Shown: one piece after another, positions 25,945 to 37,200 of the stretch | Layout of the letters: each line of letters begins with the position of its first letter | Position numbering within the stretch: the stretch's first letter is position 1 | Assembly: GCA_034509495.1 (NCBI GenBank) | Contig: CM067508.1 | Coordinates: 26,305,886-26,369,885 of the forward strand | DNA: 64,000 nucleotides | Source of the DNA: Acestrorhynchus altus | Lineage: Eukaryota > Chordata > Actinopteri > Characiformes > Acestrorhynchidae | Reading direction: 5' to 3' | Made by a program: the position numbers and the translations under genes | Notes under the pieces: model-generated | What the model was told of the DNA's origin: nothing | Database searches by the model: none | The model's input: only the letters and a program-made list of their open reading frames with translations

Positions 25945-28900
25945 CAGAGCATCAAAATATTGCAATGTCAGTTAGAGCTCTCGGGGCCCTGCTGCAGTAA
26001 AGCAGCCTCAAAACAAGAGATTTCCACCTCCATGATTCACAGCTGGTTAGAGGTTCTTGTGCTTGCTGTGTTTGCGTCATCATTCGGCTGCTCTGTATCT
26101 AATCGCCCTTATTGTCTGTATATTTTTGTAGATGTGTTACTAGGAAACATGCAGAAAAAAGGGATTATTTCTGTCATTCTAGCAGAAGGAAACTTGCACT
26201 TGACCTGACCGATTAACTTATGTTAGTCCTATTTTTTAAATGACCAAATACCACCTAGAATTAAAAATAAGCCATTACCGTACTGTGATGGTTTGGTAAA
26301 AAATGAGGTACCGTTATCATGCTTTTGAATGACAACCAAAGTACCTGAAATTAAGCAGCAACTCAAATTATGTTTACTTGTTGCCAAGTACTCTCTGCTA
26401 TGTTCCTACAGCAGTAGCATGAATGTGGGAATATTCCACACAACACTCCATCTCTCATTCATCATGTCCTATTGTTGTTCAATGAGCGTGTCAGGGTTTA
26501 CTTTCAACCAAACACGCATGAGTCAGCAAGCAGGTGCCATCCCGCAGGACCGACTGCTCAGAGTGCAGCTTGGAAGAAAGTAAATCTGTTGAAAAGCATT
26601 CTGGGGAGCTGCGCCTGTAAAACTCAACCAAAACACTCAGAGAGGTTAGAGCCGAAAATCTGAAATGTTTTCTGAAGCTGGCTTTTGGCTCCAGCAAGAT
26701 GAATGGGCTCTGCCCTGCGGCATGGCCCTGTACTTTAAAGAGAACTCTTCTTTTCATCGCAGAGTGGCTATTAACAGATGCAGCTAGAGGAAAACGATTA
26801 GAGGCTCCTCCATGTTCTCTCCAGAGGCCCACTGACCCAGACAGTGGACATTGCTGGCCCAGAGCTGGGCTCCGTGCCCAGTCAGAGAGAGATTAGTTGG
26901 AGGGAGGGGGATGAGCATTTAACCAAAATGTGAAGCCATTCTCAATATGTCTTCAAAGCTTTCACAAGGTGTTCTCCGACTGTCTTGTTCTGGTCTAGAC
27001 TAGTTGCTTTCTTAAGCATCATAGTGGTTAGGAGTACAAACATCTTCAGAAGCTGGCACTTTCTTGGATACACGGGAAAAACACAAACCGTCGTAGTAGA
27101 ACCTGACATTGTCTGGAAGGGGCTGATACTCAGGTGGAAAATAGGGTCCTTTGTGTTCCAGAAACTTCCATTTGACACCATCTTCATACTTCTCCTCCTC
27201 CCACCTGGGAGAACAAAGGATGCATTTTAATAGCACAGAATCGCACACAAGCAGACCACATGAATGTCTGGTTTGAATTTGGAGGACAAACAATAGAAAC
27301 TAAACTGTTATGAACAGAACATGGACATGCAAAGAAGGGAGTGAAAGAAAGTCTGTTTTTGGAAGCTGCTTATGTATAATAACCATGATCCATGGCATTA
27401 AAATAAAAGTCTGGACAGACATGTTTAATACCTGATGAGTACAAGATGACAGGCTAAAGTGGCTAATAAAGACAGGATTGTCACCAATCAGATCTGTGAA
27501 ACATACTTTACAGCTTTTGTTGGAATAACTGTCTACTATCTCGGGGGGGTTTGTACTAGATTGTGAAGCACTGCTGTGAGAATCTGCATTCTGACCCTCA
27601 TCCTCAACTCATCCCAAAAGTATTGGATGGAGAGCCATCATTCCAGAGAACACAGATCCACTACTCCACAGCTCTATACTGGGGGACTGTATAACCATCT
27701 AGCCCATGCTGAGCATTAGGCATGGTGCCAATAGCTTCATGTTATCTGCTTCAGAGAGTCCAGGGATATAAACAGGACGTGAAAAGGTTTGAGGCGATAG
27801 TTTATATTGAGTTTTTAATTTTCTAATAATGTTCCCTTTCAGTCTTGCAAAAACATTTTTCTGCTCGCTCGCTCTGTTCTGACCCTGGCTCTCAGCTCCT
27901 CTTCTACTCTGCTCCCCTCCACCCCCATTCATGCTCTTATATCTTATATTCATATACACACTATGGAGGGGGCAAAAGAAAATCTCATTTTAAAATGTTG
28001 AAATATAGTAAAAAACAAAACAAAACAGAAGAAAGATTTCATGGAGTGTCCTGGTTTTTTCACAATGTACTTTCACACATAATAGATCATACTGTGCATC
28101 ATGTATCGCCATTCAGCTCAAATATATCAAGATATGATCTTTTGTCCGTAGCACCGGGCCCTCTCCCCGGGACGATGCTAGGCCCTGACCTGTTCTCTCA
28201 CAGATCAAGATACCAGTACACATCATCAAACCATCCTTTGTCATCTACTAGTGCATCTAAAAACCCTTAAAAGTTTAAAGTGTACCGTCTGAATGAGGTT
28301 ATGGCTGATCTGCTGTAAGAGGTCTAGAAAAACAACTTTGTTACCAGCGCCATCTCTGCTGCTCCTCTTCCTCCTTCTTCTTGATCTTGAGAGCCCTGGC
28401 TGCCTCAATCTCCTCCTTTGTCTTCTTCCTTTTTGTGACGGGCTTCTCTCCAGCCTCCTTTTTAACTTTCTGAAACGTTGAAGACATTTACGGCGCCATG
28501 AAACAGTGTTTGCCCTTGTCCTGAATTTCACTGTGGCTTTCAGTAGTATACAAACTGACAGGAAAATTTATACAAAAGGTCGTGGTGTTTGGTGTCTTTG
28601 GTTTGCAAAGTCAATAATGCAATCTGCAAAATACAAACTAAGGCATTGCTCTGCAAATGGAGAGTGTTTGTCTTTCCAGAAGTGGACACTCTCCTTAAAT
28701 CTAACACCTTAGACATATGTTACAAGCTTTCTGTCTATCTTCAAATCTAAAACAGCTACATTCCTCTAATGGTCATGAGGAGAAAGCACTTCCAACAGTT
28801 TAAAAGTAGGACTATTCATCAGAACATGCTGGAAAAAGGTTAGTGCAAAAGAATTATTGACAAAGCTGTGATGAAGAGAGGATGGAGAATCATTCATTTG

Positions 28901-29473
28901 TGAAAGCAGGCAATGTTTTCAAGATGTTATGGAAAAATGAAATGGTCGAAATGATATAATTACACAAATATATCTAAATAAAAATCAGAGACACTAAATG
29001 AGTGGAGACACTCATTAGCCTGACTGACAAAATCACTTATTGAAAATCACTCGTCCAGGGATAGATCTGTCTTTTTACTTCTCACATCCACTGCCTGAAA
29101 TTCAGCAGTCGGCGTCCAAAACAGTGCTACTCTCCTCAGGGAGAAGACTACCTTCTCTTTTCCTTGTGTCTTTCTCTTTTTTTCTGCACCAGAGCTCCCC
29201 TCATCCCCTTGTGCCACTCTTTTCTTCTTCATAGGCCTGTGTGCATAAAACAGATCAAAATATTTTAGTTAATTTTAGCACTTGGACAGACTGATCTGCA
29301 TTGTATTACCATTATTTTTAGTCTTTTATTATTATTACTTTATAATTATTACCATATTTTCCAGGTGCAGATTTTTCTTCTTATATATGTATGTTATTTT
29401 CCAGTTGTTGTTTTCTTTAAATTTTGCAGGTACAGCTTATATTCCCGTGTGGCTTATAGTCCAGAAAATATGG

Positions 29474-29504
<31 letters not shown>

Positions 29505-31176
29505 AATAATAATAATAATAATTTCTATTATTACTGTTTTGTTGTAGACATTTAAAACAGCTCATGCAATGACTAGAATGGCTCAAACACAGAACATGCT
29601 AATGGCAATCTCCAACATAATGACCATAAATCTGAGAGCCACCCTGTTCACACATTAGTCTGCTAATGCATGAAAGTGCTGCACACACCGATCACGCATG
29701 CCCACTTGCAGTTATTTTATGAGGTCAAGATACCACAATTCTTAATACCAATTCTATACCATGGAAAAAAATAAAAACAATTAAATGAATGTAGTTCAAC
29801 ATTAACTCTCAGATTAAAATTTTCCCCAATAACAAGAATGGGATGGATCCTTTGGTTTGGCAATGTTGCAGCATAGGTGTAATAAGACAACATTAATATG
29901 ACAGACATTTGTTGTATATTAAGGCATGCAGCCTTCAAGCATTTAAAACAAACAAACAATACTGTGTAATGAATGAAAGGCAACCTGTTAGGGCACAGCC
30001 GTGACATTAAAAACAAACAGGTGAAGAGATAAACCTGACTAGAACAAGACCACCACTGACCTGCTTCCTTGTATCAAGGAATATATAGCATATAACCATA
30101 CAGGACTGTTGAGTATTTTTGTTAATGTGTGTTAATGTCACTATGTATGTTCAAGACATTCTGTCAGTTCTTGGAATAGTTTCCTGCAGACACTGTGTCA
30201 CCGCAATGTTGGAGAATGTTGGAGATGGAGCTGCTGGGCAGAAGAAGTAGAGGAAGACCTCAGAGAAGGTTTATGGATGTAGTGAAGGTGGACATGGAGA
30301 TAGGGCAAGATGGATGCAGATGATCCGCTGTGGCGACCCCTAAAAGGAGCAGCCGAAAGAAGAGGACGATGACTGTGGAACCGCAACAGCACAAAAGTTT
30401 AAAGGGGTTTAACAGCCTTCTGGCTATAAGGTGTGGGGTCAAACGCCATATGGCAGCATTTCCTGTTACTTTGTTTGTTTGGGGGTTGGACAGACAGAAT
30501 GATCTGTAGATAGTCAAGTAAAAGTAACAGTGCTTCCAGTAGATAGTCACAACAGTCAGATGACTGGAGGTTGGCACTTCTAGGTATAAGCAGTTCAGAG
30601 CAGTGTGGGGCTTCCAGCATTAAAAAAGGTTGCTGTATGCAAAGAAGTAATGACTCACTGCAGCAAAAGTTTGTGAATACTTTCCAGAAGCACCGTATGG
30701 CTAATCGTTGTAGATACTTAGATCCATGAGTTGCAGCAGACTTGATTCACATGCTCTGAGTCATGCAAATGCATACATTGTTACAGTGATCTTCCTTTTC
30801 CCTTTGGAGTCTTCCTTCTCCACTACATGAGTAGTCTTATTATACTGCCCTAGTCAGTTCTAGAGAAATCAGAATCTGGCATTTCTACTGACCACTGCCA
30901 AAAAACAAACAAACAAACAAACAAACAAACAAACAACAAAAAAAACAAGTACTTTCATTTTGGAATCAGTTTGTCACTGAGGTAATGATACTCATGACAT
31001 CTCTAGTCTTGAAGTCAGAGGCTCACAGTGATATCTGAAAGGTTCCTCCACTCACACAGAAAGTCCTGAAGAAGAACCAGAAACAGACTCTCTCTTCCTT
31101 TTCCTCCTCTTCTCTTTCTTTTCTGTCACAAAGTCAGCATCATCTGGTTCCTCCTTCACACTTAACAGGAACCTGA

Positions 31177-31207
<31 letters not shown>

Positions 31208-34200
31208 AATAGAGAAAGAGAGAGTGAGTGTAGAAAACACTCATTAGGGGGTCCTTCAAGTTCTCAACTGAAAAATAAAAGTAGTTCATTGTCCGATCAG
31301 CAAGGACATAATTACAGCAATTACAGCATATTACTTAATCTGATAATTACTTCTGATAATTATATAATTACAGCAATTAGACGCCGGAATAATTGCAGAA
31401 ACTTCAATTGTCACACAGCACGGCCCACATATGAGCTGCTGACTGAACTGCATAAATTAATCACAAGCGCCATAACAGCGACCTGTTCCACTCAATTGCA
31501 CATCTCCGTTCAGACGGATTAAACGAGAACTAACACTTCAAGAATGTTATCATTTTAACGTCTGACCTCCTCCCAGACAATCGGCCTCCCTCTGGCATAT
31601 CGCCAGCAGGGTCTGATTTACAAAATATGTCTGACTGTTCTGTGATTAAAGAGGAATCCTGTCAATGTCCTGTTTACTAAAGACAGAACACCACAAGCAA
31701 GAAAGTGAGAGAGCAGGTACGAGAGGAACAGGGACAGAGAGCAAAGCAGGACAGAACGATAACCCCTACCTAGTGGCTCCACTGTGCAGATTATATTCAA
31801 GAGACAGAAGCTCATCTGTTTCTGCCCCGGTTATGATCGTCCTCTAGTTCTTCATCAATCCCCACAGGATTCAGTTGCTTAGAGATTTCTGCTTGATGGA
31901 CTAATCACAGTCCAGCAGTGACACCAGCGGTACTGCTGTGTCTGATCAACTTGTGTTAGTGTGTGTTGCCCTGGTATGCCACCAACCATGTCAGTGTCAC
32001 TCCAGTGCTGAGCACGACTCACCATCCAAGTAATATCTGCTCTGTGGCGGTCTTGTGAGATGCTGACCATTGAAGAACTGGTGAAAGAGGAAGTATGCAG
32101 AGAAAGAGGCAGCACAAGAAGACAAGCAATAACGACAGTGAGAGATTAACAGCCTCAAAAAGAGTCAGCAAGAAGAGAATGAAAGAGAGACTGGAAGAAA
32201 GTGACAGAATCTGAAAGAGAGAATTTGTCATGTCAATAAAGGAAACTAAATTGAAAAAAATGTAACTGGGAGCACTGGAGCCAGCAAGCGAAAGAAAGGC
32301 GCAATGAGATGAGTGGTAGACATCCTCCTCCCCCCCCCTTCCAACACGGCTCATCTCCTCAGATGAGGGGATTATCATGTATAGCTTTCCTGACACTCCA
32401 CAGCTTTCCTCTCAATAAAGAAATTAATTTCCTGAAAGACAGCCAGTCAATACAGCGGCCCAATCACAACGGATATTGTCCACAATCGTGGACATCCAAA
32501 TCATCAGAATTAATTTCCATCAACCTCAAAGGCAGGAAAAAGTGTGACTGCAATTCAATCATAAGTGGATTTCATCTCCTTTCCCAGTGCAGCTGCTGGG
32601 TACTGGAACGGCTCCAGATCAGGCCTGAACCTAGACTCAGCATTGCAGAGCTGAGAGCACAACAGCACGGTGGTGAAATCCATACAGGACTGAGGGAGAT
32701 GAAGACTAAGGAGAAGCTTTTCAGTACCTTGTTCCTTCAGATATCTCCAAGTCTGTGCTCTCTTCATTAGGACTTTTCACCTGAAGCAGAAACAGACAGA
32801 GACAAACAGCATTAAACACTGCAAACACAAACACTGAGGTTCATACCTGACTTTACACTAATAATAACAAGCAGCAGCAACTCGTGGATTTTTGGTTGTC
32901 AAAAATGTCCACACACTATCATCCCCCATTTAAGCAATAACCTTTTCCTCTTAGTCCATATTCCCTTGGGTTCTCCTGTCTTTTTGTTTCAAGTTTCTTT
33001 CAAGAGAGCATCAGCTCTGCTGCGTTTTACACCAAGACAGTCTCTAACGACGGACTTTAATCAGACCAGCTGTTCTGACAACCTAATTTGAACTAATTTA
33101 CTGCATAAATAAACCCAGATCTACTACATCTTACAGAGACCTTCTGACATGCTAGTCAGAATAACACTTATTCACCAACTGTTCTTAGACTTAAAACACA
33201 CTAAAATTGCTCTACCATTCAAAATGACATACACCAATCATGTTATCCAGCCACCAAACTAATACTGATGAAGCCCCTCTTGTTCCACCATAACAGATCC
33301 AACCATTCGAGGTATGGACGTCGCACAACCTTTGATTGTGTCCTTACGTGTCTGGTACCAAGACTAATGGTTGCAGCAGATCCTTTAAAGTGAGAATAAA
33401 CATTAATTCTGTAGATAATGTGTAAAAAATGATCATGCAGCGATTTATTTTGAGAAAACTGTAGATATTAAATGATTATACTTGAAATTATAATGTCTAT
33501 AGACTAAGTCCCAATTCCCCAACTCCATGATCATCACTCTCCCTCATCCTACGCTATGTTCCTGACACTAGGGGGTGAGAACGAGCATATATGACCTCAA
33601 CCACCTTGGCTCAGTCCTGTCCTGAGACAGCTGGATTTTGTGGAATTGGAGGGATGTCCCACTCTAGGTCTGCTAGATCAGCCTGTCGCCGGGCCCTTTC
33701 CTTATGGTACATGGCTGCGTCTTTGTTTATATGAAGAAAAGTCGGACACAGAAGGAGCTGCCTCTGACTTGTAATTTACCTCCTCTCCACAGTACATAGT
33801 CCTTGTATAACAAGTGCTCGCTACAAACCCTCGCATCAGGGCTAACCGGAGGATTCTCTCAGTTCAGTGCTGCTCACCAATGATGGAGAATCTCTTTTCC
33901 TTTAAGAGGTACATTCAGAAAATGGACAATCCTTTTGTTTCTTTACTCATTGCTGCATCCAGGGCAATACAAATGTGACCTGTTTTGCAGCAATTTGGGG
34001 GAGATTTTCTAATTTTCCACTGCATTACTGTAGGTGATTTACAATAATGTAAACTAGTGCTTTCATGAACCCAACCTGATATGACAGCAAGATGGTCCTA
34101 CACTTGTTGAAAAGCTTCATATAGATTGTTTATTATTTTTCATTCTTAAACAAATGAAAAAGCTTAAGAAGATGGGAGTCTGTCTTGTAAACTGTGTTTC

Positions 34201-37200
34201 AAGTCCACTTTAGTACCTGTAAGTTCTGAGCTGGAGCCTGTGAACTAAATGTTCACTTGCTGACTACTATGTAAAGGGGTAAATCCACCACATAAAAGAC
34301 ACCACTGTTGATGAAGATCAGTGAATGTGTTTACATGCAATTAATAATCCAATCCTAACGGCATAACTGAGTCCACGTTTTCACTTCACCTGTTAGCGGT
34401 ACTTGTGTCTGAGTTGAGTGTACAGTGGTGTGTAAGTCAGACCACTGTTCATTCATCAGAATTCCAAGGCAAAAACATAAGGTACAATTTATCCGTTATG
34501 TATACTGTTCATTGTTCAGGAGATATTTACAAGAGCATTTGCATAAGGAAAGTGAAAGTAAAATGGAGTTTTCCAAATATAAGTTCAGAGAGATTAAAGC
34601 ATGCAGAGAAACTGGATTTCCAAATAACCACACACTACCAAAACTGACCCCATCAGACGGACACTTAAAGCGTTTATCTTAAAGCTCCATTCAAGCTTAA
34701 AGTCAAGTTTAATGAGCCTGCCCATCTTTTTACTGTGAGAAGCCCACTTAGCTTCCGGATCAGCTCCACACACTCAAAGTACTCTTACTGAGCCGAGCAA
34801 AAATATAAATACATTTCCAAATTTAGTAAAGAAGCTGCTGGTGTTCTCAGAACAATAGATGAACCACCCCAGACATCACTTTTTAATTAATCATGACACG
34901 CAGAAAACGGCTTCTAAAAACTCATTAATACTCCCTTCACATACAAAAATGAATATGCCCGTTACAAACGATGTACTGGTCACTGGCTTCCATACTTCTT
35001 TTACATTGGCATGGATGTTAAGTAATACACGAGTGTATGAATGTGAACCTGCAAACCCTGGGCCCTAATGAAAAGAGAGAGCCCGATGAAAGGATCATGG
35101 TGGGACAACAAAGAAGACAGTGGATGGAGAGGGATCCCTGTGCAAACAGCTGTAGCCAGAACCCTTTCTGCTATACCCTTGGTGGGGTTAATAACATTCT
35201 ATCATGATGATGTACCCTGTGGAAACAAAAAGCTCCATCATTACTTTTTTGCCAGTTTCTTTTCACCGTTTCAATATGGCAGTCCAGATCTCAGTCCAGA
35301 TCTTTAGGAAAATAAATGGGAGTTTCTTTTGCAACAAGGACAGTATTGACAGTAATAATATACTAAACTGTAAAACAATTTATGCTTCATCTTTTTTAAT
35401 GGCTATTGGCAGACCTGAAGTACAGAACTCTCAGACCCTCACCAACAGCTCCTGATGATGTTCTACGTAATGTTTCAGAAATGCTAAAATGTTAGCTAGA
35501 TGATTACGAAATAACCGGTTTATATTTTAAAACAGTAACATAGTGAACTGTAGGTAGTTAAACACAAGACAATGTGAGTTTACTTATGCTCACAGCAGAT
35601 TTTTATGTTTTTTGTTTTTTTTAATGGGGGATATATATCAGGAAGCCAATGAAGTGTAACAATCATTTCACAATTCTCCATATCTTTAAAACCATCGCCC
35701 CACTTTGCACATGAAAGCAGAATTACCACATAATGTGCTGACTTCAGGATTAAAACGTCATTAATTCTCTCATTCAGGCATTAAAGTGTGGATGTAATTC
35801 TGGATTGAACCGCTAGAGGTGTACTTCTATGTGAATAATATAACTGAGTGAGGGGCCGAGTGCGCTGTACTGTGGCTCTGAAGCTGGATACTGACCAAGT
35901 CTACTGTGTAATTATTGGCTGTTTGATAGAAATTTGCATGAATTAATGGTGGTCTCTGGATTATTATTCCCATAATTTTTGCATAATAATCATTACTACA
36001 AAACATGCTTACTTTGTTTGTGCTTATAGCACAATATTGTTGTATTCTTATTGCAAAGAAAAACAACAATTAATTTCCCACTAAAGCAGAAATGCAATTG
36101 TGATGGCCCACTGGAGTGACACACTGAAGTATAAACTTAGTCTAGAGTAAACTTGGGATCCACTTACGTTTGTAATGAAATATTTGTCTATATTATATTA
36201 TTAAAGCATTGAACCTACTTGGCTGACCATTTCCCACAATTCATTTTATTGTTAAAGATAGCCCATTATAATTCTTACAATTTGATAAGCTTATAAGAAG
36301 TTTTATGTTTTATGTAAATGATTTCTAATAACCTTTTGGGCCTAGGCTTTTCAATATTAGGAGTGCACACTAGTAAAGATGAGTCAAACAATAGAATTGG
36401 GCAGTTTTAACAGTTTTATTCATCTTACCATAATTCTTCTGCCTTCTTTGTCTTTGTCTAAAATGCTAGGAACCATGTCTGTGGCCTGGAGCGGTGGGTG
36501 GGGGTTTAGAACAAATGCAGACATAATGAGCAAACAGAATATTGTAATAAAATAAAAAGTTAGTTTCATTTTTTAGTGACATTTCATACGTTTTTTTGTT
36601 TTACTGTTGACCAGGATCACTTATAGCTCATTAAAATCAGAATCCAGAACCTTACATTATAAGAATTTCATTTCAAGTTTGACTAAATGACTAATAAGAT
36701 TTTTTAACCAGACATGGGTCAATAAAAATGTAAATTTTGACTCCTGAATGTCCCTCCTTGCCTTCTAGCAACTGACAAGACTTCAGCTTTTCTTTAACAT
36801 CCTTGAAGTGAACTCAAGTCTGGGACACATGAAACTGACTAACATGAGGCAGTGAATAGCTGGAGCCAACTTCCTCGCTGGCACATAAAAATGAGCAGAG
36901 GAAGAATAAAGGAAAGGAGGAAACAAAACCCTTCTGCACAGATAAGGACGGTCCATTAAGCTGGCAGGAAAAGGCCAGTTACAGGTAACATGGGCAGAGG
37001 CAGCATTATCTTGCTTCCAGACTCATTACAGAGACACTCAAAGGAGTACTAGCGCACTCAGACTGTTAGAGGTTGGCAGCGCCAGCAGATCATATGAGCC
37101 AAGAGAGCTGCCAAGACTGGCGACCATGGTGTCATGTTTACAAAGCAAAAATAGCTGGCTGGATATTACTGCATAAAAGTACTCTTACATAATGGAGAGG

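Larger units (their letters stand above)
29237..31055 (-). other. Topoisomerase intron 4
   Basis: Holds the small TIR element at 29,351, the ATT/AAT repeat, the LINE tail at 30,195 and the AAAC repeat. Confidence 0.8.

Noticed and set aside
27699..27959. Minus-strand frame in intron 6 starting MYMNIRYKSM as a possible alternative mitochondrial first exon
   Set aside because: Internal stretches lack presequence character and no suitable donor or conservation is visible.
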